DNA of 64,000 bases from Shewanella glacialimarina (lineage in GTDB: Bacteria; Pseudomonadota; Gammaproteobacteria; Enterobacterales; Shewanellaceae): NCBI RefSeq assembly GCF_020511155.1, contig NZ_CP041216.1, forward strand, positions 1,550,001 to 1,614,000, read 5' to 3'. The notes beneath the pieces are model-generated. The model worked only from the letters and a program-made list of their open reading frames with translations. It ran no database searches and was not told the origin of the DNA. Positions 17,412-26,653 of this stretch are shown here, piece by piece. The number at the start of each line of letters is the position of its first letter. The stretch's first letter is position 1. The translations under genes and the position numbers were made by a program.

Positions 17412-19175
17412 CTATTGAGATAACCAAAGTTTGACTAAATTTTTATCTTTAATCTTTAGCATCACTGTATCATTTACAGCAGCTTGAATTATTAAGTCAC
17501 CTTGCATTAATTCATCGCGTCTAAACCAATGCAGTTTAATCGACTCATTAATAGGGTAGTGTTGCAGTTGTTGCTCAAATTGACCATTTACTTGTAAATT
17601 ATCAGCGGCTATCAATAAGTCGCCAGCACTTAAACCTGCCTGATGAGCTGGACTATCCTGGGTGACGGCAAGTATTTTTAAGCCTAAGCTTTCTGCCTTA
17701 ACGCGGGCACCAAATCCAATTTTGAAGCCCTTGGCTTTACTGCCGCCAGTATCACTGCTGCCTTCACTGCTTCGCAGGCTCATTTCAACGCCCACTTTAG
17801 CGAGTAAATCAGCTAACGGCAGATCATCTGTGTTATAGATAAAGCTGAAAAGGTCATCACAATTACGCTTTAATAATGATTCAACAATGCGTTGATGGCT
17901 TTTGTTATCGGTGCCTTTTTCGGTTAAACCGTACTCTTGCCATAAAATGCGCATCACATCGTCCAGGCTTATACTGCCCTGGGTTTCAAGTCTTAAGGTT
18001 AAGTCTAACAGTAACGCAAATAGCGCCCCTTTAGTGTAATAACTGACAATAGCATTGGCGGCATTTTCATCTTGTTTATAAAACTTTGTCCACGCATTAA
18101 AGCTTGATGAAGCTAAACTTTGTTTAAAGCGGCCTTGACCACGATAAACCCGAGTCATGGTTTCACTTAATAAGGTTAAATAGCTTTCTTGATCTATACA
18201 GCCACTGCGATAAGTGATTAAGTCATCAAAGTAAGAGGTAATACCTTCATAAGCCCATAATTGCTCAGTGTAGCTTTCTTGGGATAAATCAAACGGGGTA
18301 AACTTTGCCGGCTTGATGCGTTTTACATTCCAGCTATGGAAGTATTCATGACTGCAAAGGGATAAATAGGTGCGATAGCCTGTTTCGACTTCACCTTGTC
18401 CACTTTTAGGTAAATCATTGCGTGAACACATTAAGGCAGTAGAGGCTTTATGCTCCAAACCACCAAAGCCGTTATCTAATACTGTGGTCATAAACACATA
18501 GCGTTCAAACGGAGCAGGGGTGTCAAAAAAGTGAATTTGGTACTCGCAAATTGCTTTTAAGTCTTGCTTTAAGCGGGCCATATTCGCGCGATGCTTTCCA
18601 CTTAACACGATATCGTGTGGTACGCCTGCAGCGACAAAAGTATCAATGGTTAAGTCGCCCATTTCAACCGGATGATCAATTAAGTCCTGGTAATTTTCAG
18701 CGGTAAACTCGCCAAAACCAAATTGTTCACCCGCTGCGCGTGTCATGCTGGTGGCCACTTTCCATTGGATTAAGTCATTTAATGCTGGTGGCGCTATCGT
18801 AACCTGTTGAGGGTGATGCTCTAATCCATTGGCAGCGAGAAAAACTGAGCTACCATTAAAAAAGCCATGATTAGTATCAAGGTGAGCTGTGCGCACCGAT
18901 AAGTCCCAGGCATAAATTTGATAACGCAAGGTAATCGTGGTTGATTGATTATCCACTTGCCATGTTTGTTTATCGAGTTGCGTAAAGGCAATCGGCGCAT
19001 CATTTTCATCAAAAAATTGAATGTCGATGATGTTCTTAGCAAAGTCACGGATCATATAACTGCCCGGTAACCAGGCAGGTAAGCTGAATATTTGATGCGG
19101 CTGAGCATTATTCAATGTGGCGGTTACGGCAAATAAATGGGCTTTGGGATCGATGGCATGAATGTGATGATGCAT
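17412..19175 (-). CDS. M61 family glycyl aminopeptidase with PDZ domain
   Basis: From the start at 19175 the product is 587 aa. An N-terminal beta-rich domain is followed by the M61 catalytic domain with HEYFHSWNVKRIKP (zinc motif HEXXH near residue 275) and a downstream EGITSYFDDL supplying the third ligand. A C-terminal PDZ domain contains DSPAHQAGLSAGDLLI. The family removes N-terminal Gly/Ala from peptides. The frame is open another 29 codons upstream, to an ATG at 19262, but similarity to the family begins at HIHAIDPKAHLF, so the later start is preferred. No strong ribosome site decides this. Confidence 0.82.
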   Translation of the reverse strand: MHHHIHAIDPKAHLFAVTATLNNAQPHQIFSLPAWLPGSYMIRDFAKNIIDIQFFDENDAPIAFTQLDKQTWQVDNQSTTITLRYQIYAWDLSVRTAHLDTNHGFFNGSSVFLAANGLEHHPQQVTIAPPALNDLIQWKVATSMTRAAGEQFGFGEFTAENYQDLIDHPVEMGDLTIDTFVAAGVPHDIVLSGKHRANMARLKQDLKAICEYQIHFFDTPAPFERYVFMTTVLDNGFGGLEHKASTALMCSRNDLPKSGQGEVETGYRTYLSLCSHEYFHSWNVKRIKPAKFTPFDLSQESYTEQLWAYEGITSYFDDLITYRSGCIDQESYLTLLSETMTRVYRGQGRFKQSLASSSFNAWTKFYKQDENAANAIVSYYTKGALFALLLDLTLRLETQGSISLDDVMRILWQEYGLTEKGTDNKSHQRIVESLLKRNCDDLFSFIYNTDDLPLADLLAKVGVEMSLRSSEGSSDTGGSKAKGFKIGFGARVKAESLGLKILAVTQDSPAHQAGLSAGDLLIAADNLQVNGQFEQQLQHYPINESIKLHWFRRDELMQGDLIIQAAVNDTVMLKIKDKNLVKLWLSQ

Positions 19176-19350
19176 AAAAGGTCCAGTCGCTAGAAACGAT
19201 AATAAACCCATGCTGCCAAAATTGCCGGGTTTACGCAAACGACTACAATGAAAAAGCATCATTAGCGGTTATATTTATTGAAAAATACTATAAACTTAAG
19301 CCTATCCACATTTTGTCATTCAACATGGCTATCGCAAAAAGGACAATCAA

Positions 19351-19704
19351 ATGGCTGAAGAAACCATTTTTAGCAAAATTATTCGTCGTGAAATTCCTGC
19401 TGATATTCTTTATCAAGACGATTTGGTTACTGCATTTCGTGATATTTCACCGCAAGCACCGACGCATATTTTGATTATTCCTAACCATCTAATTGCGACT
19501 GCAAATGATGTTAAAGCATCGGACGAATTAGCCCTAGGTCGGATGATGACTGTCGCGGCCAAGCTTGCCGATGAAGCAGGCATTGCCGAAGATGGTTATC
19601 GGTTGATCATGAACTGCAATAAACATGGTGGCCAGGAAGTGTACCATATTCATCTGCATTTATTAGGTGGTAAGCCGCTTGGACCTATGTTGAGCCGCGG
19701 CTAA
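19351..19704 (+). CDS. hinT: HIT-family purine nucleoside phosphoramidase
   Basis: The 117-aa product has the histidine triad HIHLHLLGG at residues 99-107 and the usual N-terminal core ([19 protein letters not shown]). HinT hydrolyses AMP-lysine and similar phosphoramidates. As in E. coli, where hinT lies beside ycfL, it precedes ycfL here, with two thioesterase genes between. AAAAGGA precedes the ATG; the stop overlaps the next start (TAATG). Confidence 0.93.
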   Translation: MAEETIFSKIIRREIPADILYQDDLVTAFRDISPQAPTHILIIPNHLIATANDVKASDELALGRMMTVAAKLADEAGIAEDGYRLIMNCNKHGGQEVYHIHLHLLGGKPLGPMLSRG

Positions 19705-20216
19705 TGAAAATTAATTCTGATTTTTTCCCGTTAACGGAAGTGGCAACCCGATTTGTTAATCAATTAGCCCAGTGTCGTCGATTAGGCTTGTCGGTTAAAG
19801 AAGCCAGCGAACACCATGTACTTATTGAACTACCTTACAGTCAAGATATTATCGGTTATCCAGATACCGGTGTTATTCATGGCGGCGTGATCACCACATT
19901 GATTGATACAACCTGCGGCACTGCGGTAGTGTGTGCAATTTTAAAAAAATATCAAACCTTAGAAATATCACCCACATTAGATCTACGTGTCGATTATATG
20001 AAACCGGCTGAGCCGCACAAAGCTGTGTATGCGTTTGCTGAATGTTATCGATTATCCTCTAGCGTAGCCTTTACCCGTGCAATCGCTTATCAGGACAGCA
20101 TTGATGAGCCTATCGCCCATGCCGTTGGCACCTTTATGCGTATCAGTCCTGAAATGGTCGGCGAAGAGTTTCGCCAGGCATTAATGGGCAATTTACCGGA
20201 GGCCAAACATGACTGA
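19704..20216 (+). CDS. PaaI-type hotdog-fold thioesterase
   Basis: The 170-aa product has the hotdog thioesterase signature GVIHGGVITTLIDTTCGTAV near residues 56-75 and a strand pattern (LDLRVDYMKPA) typical of the PaaI/YbgC superfamily. It probably hydrolyses an acyl-CoA. It forms a tightly coupled set with hinT (1-nt overlap) and a second thioesterase gene (8-nt overlap). Confidence 0.82.
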   Translation: MKINSDFFPLTEVATRFVNQLAQCRRLGLSVKEASEHHVLIELPYSQDIIGYPDTGVIHGGVITTLIDTTCGTAVVCAILKKYQTLEISPTLDLRVDYMKPAEPHKAVYAFAECYRLSSSVAFTRAIAYQDSIDEPIAHAVGTFMRISPEMVGEEFRQALMGNLPEAKHD

Positions 20217-20697
20217 CTCTAAAACCTTAGCAACTCAAGGCGATACACCAGACACTTCAGCCTCACTGGATGTGAGAGATGTGGTAAAACGTGCGATTGA
20301 ACTGAATGACTACAGTTATTTACTGGCTAAAGTACCGTATTCACAATTTATTGGTATGTCGGTAGAACGTTTTGGCGACGAAATGGTGTTTAAATTACCT
20401 GCTAAGGATGACAATATAGGCAACCCTATATTGCCCGCTATACACGGTGGTGTAATAGCAGGTTTTATGGAAATGTCGGCAATTGTGCAATTAATGGTGT
20501 TTATGCAAGCCAAGAAGGTGCCTAAAATTGTCGATTTCTCCATTGACTATTTACGCGCAGGTTTACACCAGGATACCTTTGCAGAATGTAAAATTACTCG
20601 CCAGGGACGTAGAGTGGCTAATGTGAGTATTAATTGCTGGCAAACCAATAGAAAGCAGTTAATTGCCACTGCTAGAGCACATTTTTTGATTGAATAA
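20209..20697 (+). CDS. Second PaaI-type hotdog-fold thioesterase
   Basis: The 162-aa product has the hotdog motif PAIHGGVIAGFMEMSAIVQL near residues 77-96 and DFSIDYLRAG. It is probably a paralogue of the preceding protein, and the pair may work as a heteromer or on different acyl-CoAs. The start ATG overlaps the upstream gene's end by 8 nt. Confidence 0.8.
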   Translation: MTDSKTLATQGDTPDTSASLDVRDVVKRAIELNDYSYLLAKVPYSQFIGMSVERFGDEMVFKLPAKDDNIGNPILPAIHGGVIAGFMEMSAIVQLMVFMQAKKVPKIVDFSIDYLRAGLHQDTFAECKITRQGRRVANVSINCWQTNRKQLIATARAHFLIE

Positions 20698-20713
20698 ATG
20701 AAGAGGCTTTGCA

Positions 20714-21115
20714 ATGAATATCAAAAAGTTAACGGGTTACTTCGTATTATCTGCAAGTTTATTGTTGTCAGCCTGTGCAAATCATACAGCGGGTATTTCA
20801 GTTAATTCCCAAGGCGAAGTACGAGTCGATAACAGTACTTTTGGCCGACAAGTGTCAGTGACTAATGTGAATGAGCGCCAGAGCGCAGATTTAATTCAAG
20901 CAGCGGCACAAATCAATAGTTTAGTGGCAACAGATTTACGCCTACAGTATAAATTCACCTGGTTTGATGCCACTGGTTTTACCATTGAAGATGAAGCCAC
21001 TAGCTGGAAATCACTTAAGCTACACGGCAAACAACAAATGCAAGTTAATGCGGTTGCCCCTAATGCCACAGCCACTCGGTTTGAGGTGTATATTCGCCAG
21101 GCATTTTCAAATTAA
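20714..21115 (+). CDS. ycfL: YcfL family lipoprotein
   Basis: The 133-aa product has a signal peptide ending in the lipobox LSAC (Cys21), so it should be a lipoprotein. The mature part (VNERQSADLIQAAAQINSL, then LQYKFTWFDATGF) matches the YcfL/DUF1425 family. In enterics ycfL sits between hinT and lpoB/thiK; the same neighbourhood is partly kept here. Function is not established. A terminator follows. Confidence 0.8.
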   Translation: MNIKKLTGYFVLSASLLLSACANHTAGISVNSQGEVRVDNSTFGRQVSVTNVNERQSADLIQAAAQINSLVATDLRLQYKFTWFDATGFTIEDEATSWKSLKLHGKQQMQVNAVAPNATATRFEVYIRQAFSN

Positions 21116-21174
21116 CCGATAACTTAGCTAAACCGCAGTTTAGCCTTTAAGATGAGTAAAAATCCACGTTTATC

Positions 21175-21201
21175 AAGCCAGCATTTGCTGGCTTTATTTT
21201 T
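21175..21201 (+). terminator. Terminator after ycfL
   Basis: An 8-bp stem (AAGCCAGC / GCTGGCTT) with a 4-nt loop is followed by TATTTTTAG. Confidence 0.75.
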
Positions 21202-21261
21202 AGTCAGAAAAAAGTATTAGTTTTGCCTGCTAGCGAGCTAAATTTAAGATATAATCCCCTC

Positions 21262-21368
21262 CGCCAAGGGGTGTTTTGCTGGTTAAATTTTATATTTAAT
21301 TGGAAAACTGAGATATCAAATGATGAACCCTTAGAACCTGATCCGGCTAATACCGGCGTAGGAATGGG
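21262..21368 (+). promoter_or_regulatory. TPP (thi-box) riboswitch
   Basis: The conserved thi-box blocks occur in order: GGGGTG (21268), CTGAGA (21308-21313), ACCCTTAGAACCTGATC (from 21327) and CCGGCTAATACCGGCGTAGG (to about 21362). This is a thiamine-pyrophosphate aptamer. It precedes a TonB-dependent receptor gene and a thiamine transport cluster, so high TPP should switch the operon off. Confidence 0.95.
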
Positions 21369-21413
21369 CCACTTCGATCTCATGGATGTGCACTTCTTTA
21401 TCGCTACTTGCCG

Positions 21414-21438
21414 GATCTCAAACTTAATATTTGAGGTC
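21414..21438 (+). promoter_or_regulatory. Shine-Dalgarno-sequestering hairpin of the TPP riboswitch
   Basis: GATCTCAAA (21414-21422) pairs with TTTGAGGTC (21430-21438) through 8 Watson-Crick pairs and one G-U, with a 7-nt loop. The 3' arm holds the GAGG ribosome site 4 nt before the receptor ATG. A second GATCTCA copy at 21376-21382 and the aptamer's TGAGAT (21309-21314) are alternative partners, suggesting a translational switch. Confidence 0.7.
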
Positions 21439-21440
21439 CT

Positions 21441-23642
21441 ATGCTTCCTGTAAAAAATATCTTCCCAGTAAAATCATCACTCGCATTAGCTGTTTTTACG
21501 GCACTTTATGCAACCAATGGTCTTGCAGCAACTGAATCTATTGAGCGTATCGCACCTGAATCTGAAAAGATGGAAGTGATTGTCGTAAATGCAGATTTCA
21601 GCAATATCAGTCTTGATAAAATGCCTTCAAGTGTCACGGTTATCGATGCCCAGCAATTAGAAGATGAAGGCGCGCAGCATTTTGAAGATGTATTAAACTC
21701 TATTGCTAACTTTAACTGGTCGGGTGGTAGCTCACGCCCAAAATACTTCCAAATACGCGGAATTGGCGAACAAGAGCAATATCAAGGCGCGCCCAACTCA
21801 TCGGTTGGTTTTATTGTTGATGATATCGATTTGTCAGGTCTTGGCATGGTGTCAAGCATGTACGATATGCAACAGGTTGAAGTATTACGTGGTCCACAAG
21901 GCACACAATACGGCGCCAATGCATTAGCGGGTTTGATCTATCTTAAAAGTAATGACCCAACAGACACGTTTGAAAATGGCGCTAAAGTCAGTTTAGGTGA
22001 TGATAATCTGCAAACTTTTTCAGGTTTTAGCTCTGGTCCTATCACGGATTCAGGAAAGCTACTTTATCGAGTGTCGCTTGAAAAGCATGATCAGAATGGT
22101 TATAGAAACAACAGCTATTTAGGCCGTGATGATACTAATCAACGTGATGAATTGACCACCCGAGCAAAATTACGTTGGTATGCCACCGATGATGTACAGG
22201 CAGACTTAACCTTGTTACACGCCAACTATAACAACGGTTATGATGCATGGACATTGGATAATAATGGTTTTGATACCCTAACGGATCAACCCGGTATTGA
22301 TAATCAAAAAACCACTGGCGCAGGGCTAAAACTGTCGTTCACAGGGGCTAAATATTTTGAACTAACCTCATTAACCTCATTTGCACAAACTGATCATCAA
22401 CATGGATACGACGGTGACTGGGCTAATCCTGCTTATTGGAGCAGTAAAACCTGTAATGAATATGATGATAACTGGAATGTCACAGGCTCAGCACCTTGTG
22501 TTTACGATTATACCTGGAACAAAAAGGGCGACCGTAACACTGTATCGCAGGAATTTCGCTTCACATCAAACCAGGCAAGCCGTATTTTTAATGACTCAAC
22601 GGACTGGTTAGTTGGTTTGTACGCTATGAACCTTCAAGAAGACAATGACTTATATTCTGAATATAACACCTGGCCTGATGAAGTGTTGCAATCAAGCTAT
22701 GATGCGACTAATTTCGCTGTATTTGCGCAACTTGATAGTCATTTAGGCGATGATTACATACTGTCTAGCGGATTACGCCTTGAGCGTCGTGAGAGTGAAT
22801 ACTCTGATACTAATAATGACAACTTCAAACCTTCTGAAGACATGTGGGGCGGCCATATAGCCTTGTCTAAAGCGCTTAATGTTGCACATAACGCTTATGC
22901 GAAAGTGGCTCGCGGCTACAAGGCGGGTGGTTTTAACATGACTCTACCTGCAGAGTTGGCTGATAAAAAACAATTCGATACTGAAATTTTATATAACTAC
23001 GAATTAGGCGTTAAGTCTGTGTGGTTAGCGGGAGCAATTGATACTAACTTTGCGCTTTTCTTTATGGACAGAGAAGATCAACAAGTTGCAGCGTCATTAC
23101 AAGATCCTGAAAATCCACAACGCTTTGTGTTATTCACTGAAAATGCAGGCAGCTCAAGTAACTACGGCGCCGAACTTGACTTGAATTGGTACGCGACTGA
23201 AAATCTGCAAATGTACGGTAGTTTTGGCTGGTTAGAAACAGAATATGGCGATTATAGCTACCAAGATAAAAATGGGACTATTGTTGATTTATCTGGACGC
23301 GAATTAGCTCACTCACCCAACTTTACTTACAGCGCTGGTGTGACTTATCTTGCTGACTCCGGTTGGTTTGCCAATATTAATACTAGTGGTAAAAGTGACT
23401 TCTATTATTCAGACAGCAATGACTCTCAATCTGACGCTTATAACATAGTCAATACTCGCCTAGGTTATGAAACACCAACCTGGTCGGCCTATTTGTGGGG
23501 TCGTAATGTGTTTGATGAAAACTATGGCGTGCGTGGATTCTACTTTGGTAACGAGCCCGATACAGATTGGGCTGATAAGCAATACATTCGTTACGGTGAC
23601 CCACGTCAAATTGGCGTAACTTTCGACTATAAATTTATGTGA
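21441..23642 (+). CDS. TonB-dependent outer-membrane receptor, probable thiamine uptake
   Basis: The 733-aa product has a signal peptide (cleavage near residue 29), a plug domain (MPSSVTVIDAQQLEDEG, then VEVLRGPQGTQYGANALAGL) and a long beta-barrel. The TPP riboswitch in its leader and the following PnuT and thiamine-kinase-like genes indicate thiamine or a derivative as substrate; this arrangement is known in Shewanella. The protein ends YKFM, so the usual C-terminal aromatic residue is penultimate. Periplasmic energy would come from TonB-ExbBD, encoded elsewhere. Confidence 0.88.
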   Translation: MLPVKNIFPVKSSLALAVFTALYATNGLAATESIERIAPESEKMEVIVVNADFSNISLDKMPSSVTVIDAQQLEDEGAQHFEDVLNSIANFNWSGGSSRPKYFQIRGIGEQEQYQGAPNSSVGFIVDDIDLSGLGMVSSMYDMQQVEVLRGPQGTQYGANALAGLIYLKSNDPTDTFENGAKVSLGDDNLQTFSGFSSGPITDSGKLLYRVSLEKHDQNGYRNNSYLGRDDTNQRDELTTRAKLRWYATDDVQADLTLLHANYNNGYDAWTLDNNGFDTLTDQPGIDNQKTTGAGLKLSFTGAKYFELTSLTSFAQTDHQHGYDGDWANPAYWSSKTCNEYDDNWNVTGSAPCVYDYTWNKKGDRNTVSQEFRFTSNQASRIFNDSTDWLVGLYAMNLQEDNDLYSEYNTWPDEVLQSSYDATNFAVFAQLDSHLGDDYILSSGLRLERRESEYSDTNNDNFKPSEDMWGGHIALSKALNVAHNAYAKVARGYKAGGFNMTLPAELADKKQFDTEILYNYELGVKSVWLAGAIDTNFALFFMDREDQQVAASLQDPENPQRFVLFTENAGSSSNYGAELDLNWYATENLQMYGSFGWLETEYGDYSYQDKNGTIVDLSGRELAHSPNFTYSAGVTYLADSGWFANINTSGKSDFYYSDSNDSQSDAYNIVNTRLGYETPTWSAYLWGRNVFDENYGVRGFYFGNEPDTDWADKQYIRYGDPRQIGVTFDYKFM

Positions 23643-23756
23643 TTTTTCGTGAAGCTCATTTGCATCATATGTTGATATTGGACGTTGTTAAATGAGCTCA
23701 ACCATTGCGGCGGTTTGGTATTTCCAGGCGCCGCAAATACTATTTGAGGTGCAATA

Positions 23757-24017
23757 ATGAAATTAACTGCAGAAATTAGCATGTATCCATTTAATGAAAA
23801 TTACCTAGACCCTATTAAGTGGTTTATAGGCCGTGTTGACAGCTACAGCAATATTGAGCGAGTAACCAATGCTATGGCAACACAGATATGTGGAGAGTAT
23901 GGTGATGTTATGTCGATGCTGGCGATTGAAATGCAAGCGGCACATGTTAAGTGGGGCAAGGCGGTATTTGTATGTAAGTTTATTGGTGGTGAACTTAATT
24001 TAGCCCACAGTGAGTAA
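23757..24017 (+). CDS. YkoF/MTH1187-like thiamine-binding protein
   Basis: The 86-aa product resembles the small MTH1187/YkoF-family domain (AEISMYPFNENYLDPIKWFI, then NAMATQICGEYGDVM). YkoF of Bacillus binds thiamine or its pyrimidine part. With no signal peptide it should be cytoplasmic. It lies between the receptor and pnuT, overlapping pnuT by 1 nt (TAATG), which supports a role in thiamine handling. Confidence 0.75.
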   Translation: MKLTAEISMYPFNENYLDPIKWFIGRVDSYSNIERVTNAMATQICGEYGDVMSMLAIEMQAAHVKWGKAVFVCKFIGGELNLAHSE

Positions 24018-24691
24018 TGTTTATGTTTGAATTTAGCCAAACAATAAGCCAGGCCTTCAATGAAATGGGTGTCATGACCGCCTGGGAGGCCGTTGCAGTC
24101 ATTTTAGCCGTGGTGTACCTGGCATTAGCCATGCGCACCAATATTTGGTGCTGGGCAGCGGCGTTTATCAGCACGGCAATTTATACGGTACTTTTCTGGA
24201 AAGTGTCTTTGTTAATGGAGTCAGTGCTTAATATTTATTATATGGCGATGGCTGTATACGGTTATTGGATGTGGATGCAACAGCCGAGTAATAGTCCAGA
24301 GCATGCTATTAATGACAGTGGTTCAGCCATTGTCAGTTGGTCGCTTAATACGCATTTCATGTTGATCACTGTGACATCAATAATATCAATTATTGTGGGT
24401 TATCTTATGGCAACCTACACCCAGGCATCATTTCCTTATTTAGATTCTGCCACTACCTGCTTTGCAGTAATGACGACTTTTTTAGTGGCCAAAAAGGTGC
24501 TTGAAAATTGGTTTTATTGGATTATTATCAATACGCTATCAATTTACTTGTACTTTAGTAAAGGCTTAATGCTGACAACCGCACTGTTTGTACTTTATGT
24601 CTTTATGGCTGTGGTGGGATACTTTATGTGGCGCAAAACATGGCTCGCAGAAACAGATTCAAATTCAGAGCCACTATCTCAAAATGGTTGA
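24017..24691 (+). CDS. pnuT: PnuT thiamine transporter (PnuC family)
   Basis: The 224-aa product is an integral membrane protein with about seven helices and the PnuC-type WxxW element (YGYWMW near residue 87). PnuC proteins carry nicotinamide riboside; the PnuT branch is linked to thiamine by riboswitch control, as here. It overlaps the small upstream gene by 1 nt and the downstream kinase gene by 8 nt. Uptake by facilitated diffusion would depend on trapping by phosphorylation. A start two codons later (ATG at 24023) is possible. Confidence 0.88.
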   Translation: MFMFEFSQTISQAFNEMGVMTAWEAVAVILAVVYLALAMRTNIWCWAAAFISTAIYTVLFWKVSLLMESVLNIYYMAMAVYGYWMWMQQPSNSPEHAINDSGSAIVSWSLNTHFMLITVTSIISIIVGYLMATYTQASFPYLDSATTCFAVMTTFLVAKKVLENWFYWIIINTLSIYLYFSKGLMLTTALFVLYVFMAVVGYFMWRKTWLAETDSNSEPLSQNG

Positions 24692-25730
24692 ATTAGAAAT
24701 ATTGGTTGCTCAATCAGCGTTAAACTTACTTCCTAATGACGTGGTCAGCTTGCTGCTCAAGCTTGTACCTGCTAATCAACTGGAAAAACTGGCTAAGTAT
24801 TGCATCAGCGTTGAACACTTGTCAGGGGGATTGAGTAACCAAAATTATCTGCTTAAATGCCAAATTGAACAGATGCAAAAATCACAAGTGTTAAGAGTGA
24901 ATCAAGTTGATGCAGTATGGTGCTCTCGTCAAGATGAAGTCGCTAGCTGGCAACAAGCACAGCAGATAGCAATAGCACCTAAATTACACTTTTACAGTGA
25001 TAATTATGAAATTTATCTCAGTGACTTTATTGTTGAAACTACACCTTGGAATAAGGCATATCACGAGTATGGTGTTAATACTCCTCGCCAGGGTGAGATA
25101 CTCATAGGTAAATCAAACTCACAACCTGTAGTGCAACTTCTTGCTGTATTAAAAACGCTGTCAACCTTGCCTTTACCTAAAAAAAAGGTGAGTTTACTGC
25201 AACAATGGCACGAGTATCGGCAGCAGCTTATAGCCTCTTATCAGCAGGAAACCGCCGAATGGCAACACTATTTCAACCAACTCGACGACCAAAGCGACAT
25301 GGTTAAGCAGTGGTTTAATGCATTAGAGGAATGTTTAATTGCACCGACTTTTTGCCACAGAGATTTAACCCCCTTTAACCTGCTATTGAACACTCACGGC
25401 TATCAAAATAAAGACTTAGCAAGATTAATGTGTATTGATTTTGAATATGCAGCCACCAGTCATCCTCTTTTTGATTTTGCGTCAATTTTGGCAACCCATA
25501 GTTTGTCAAAGCAACAAACTGATACTTTGTTACAAGCCTACTTTCAATGGCAAGCAGAAACAGCATCTCCTTCACTAAATAATAATGCCCCCAAATGCGT
25601 AGCATATGCGATAAATTGTTATTGGCTATTTTGTGCTATGTGGGCTTTATTGATGGCAAGAGATACCCGCCAAAACTCCTTCCCCTTGTATCATAGATAC
25701 TTTTCATTAATTGATTTCAGCTATCCTTAA
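24684..25730 (+). CDS. Thiamine-kinase-like phosphotransferase (APH/choline kinase fold)
   Basis: The 348-aa product has the APH-fold nucleotide site HLSGGLSNQNYLL near residue 38, the Brenner motif FCHRDLTPFNLLL near 223, and CIDFEYAATSHPLFDFA near 252. In this riboswitch operon it probably phosphorylates thiamine taken up by PnuT. The start at 24684 gives an 8-nt overlap with pnuT. Choline or aminoglycoside substrates cannot be excluded from sequence alone. Confidence 0.8.
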   Translation: MVELEILVAQSALNLLPNDVVSLLLKLVPANQLEKLAKYCISVEHLSGGLSNQNYLLKCQIEQMQKSQVLRVNQVDAVWCSRQDEVASWQQAQQIAIAPKLHFYSDNYEIYLSDFIVETTPWNKAYHEYGVNTPRQGEILIGKSNSQPVVQLLAVLKTLSTLPLPKKKVSLLQQWHEYRQQLIASYQQETAEWQHYFNQLDDQSDMVKQWFNALEECLIAPTFCHRDLTPFNLLLNTHGYQNKDLARLMCIDFEYAATSHPLFDFASILATHSLSKQQTDTLLQAYFQWQAETASPSLNNNAPKCVAYAINCYWLFCAMWALLMARDTRQNSFPLYHRYFSLIDFSYP

Positions 25731-25919
25731 ACCAAAATTTAGATAGTAACTAAATCAATATTCGTGGTGTGCATTGCCCAGCCGAGCTGAATTTGGTTTT
25801 AAATATCTCTGTGTTGAAATATTTTTGGCTTATACAGGGTCTTATTTAGCCATACCCATTTACATAATATTTCTGACATAGTTAAAGTAATAACAATGTT
25901 GTTTAATAAAGGAAGTTGG

Positions 25920-26519
25920 ATGCAAACGTTATTTGTTTTATACCAAAAGATACTTCAAAAACTGTCTCATTTTGATGGTCTGGCCCCACTAGCATTAAGA
26001 ATTTATCTTGCACCAGTGTTGATGCAAGCTGGATACAATAAATTGGCCCATTTCAAAGATACCGCGGCCTGGTTTGGTAATCCTGATTGGGGCCTTGGTC
26101 TGCCTATGCCTGAAGTGATGACCGCTTTGGCGGCTGGAACTGAACTTTTTGGTGGTTTTTTGTTACTCATAGGATTGGCAACAAGACTTATTTCATTACC
26201 TTTAATAGTGACAATGGCTGTGGCAGCTTTTGCGGTTCATTGGCAAAATGGCTGGTTAGCTATTGCTGACACTAACTCATGGCTTGCTAATAACAGTGTG
26301 TTAGAAGCGGGTGAAAAACTCGCCGCGGCTAAAGCTATTTTACAGCAACATGGTAATTATGAATGGCTAACCAGTTCAGGTAACTTTGTTATTTTGAATA
26401 ACGGCATTGAGTTTGCTATTACCTATTTACTCATGCTTTTGGTGTTACTGTTTATGGGAGGAGGGCGTTACGTGAGCCTCGACTATTATATTCAGCGCTT
26501 TCTGGCTAAAACTGCATAA
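25920..26519 (+). CDS. DoxX family membrane protein
   Basis: The 199-aa product has four hydrophobic segments and the DoxX-family core (LRIYLAPVLMQAGYNKL, then AAGTELFGGFLLLIGLATR). The family is widespread and poorly characterised, sometimes tied to redox or thiol stress. The ATG at 25920 is preferred over 25896 because AAAGGAAG ends 4 nt before it. A strong terminator follows. Confidence 0.8.
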   Translation: MQTLFVLYQKILQKLSHFDGLAPLALRIYLAPVLMQAGYNKLAHFKDTAAWFGNPDWGLGLPMPEVMTALAAGTELFGGFLLLIGLATRLISLPLIVTMAVAAFAVHWQNGWLAIADTNSWLANNSVLEAGEKLAAAKAILQQHGNYEWLTSSGNFVILNNGIEFAITYLLMLLVLLFMGGGRYVSLDYYIQRFLAKTA

Positions 26520-26582
26520 GCAGTATTCATGGCATTAGTATTAATGACACTAGGCTAATTTTATCCCGATTAAACCCAATGC

Positions 26583-26617
26583 AAATATCCCACCAAACAG
26601 GTGGGATATTTGTTATT
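26583..26617 (+). terminator. Terminator between doxX-like gene and nitroreductase
   Basis: A 12-bp perfect stem (AAATATCCCACC / GGTGGGATATTT) with loop AAACA is followed by GTTATTA. It lies inside an open reading stretch that would extend the nitroreductase N-terminus, which argues that the stretch is not translated. Confidence 0.8.
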
Positions 26618-26653
26618 ATCAGCCTAAGTAAAGCCATCGCTAGGATAAAAACA

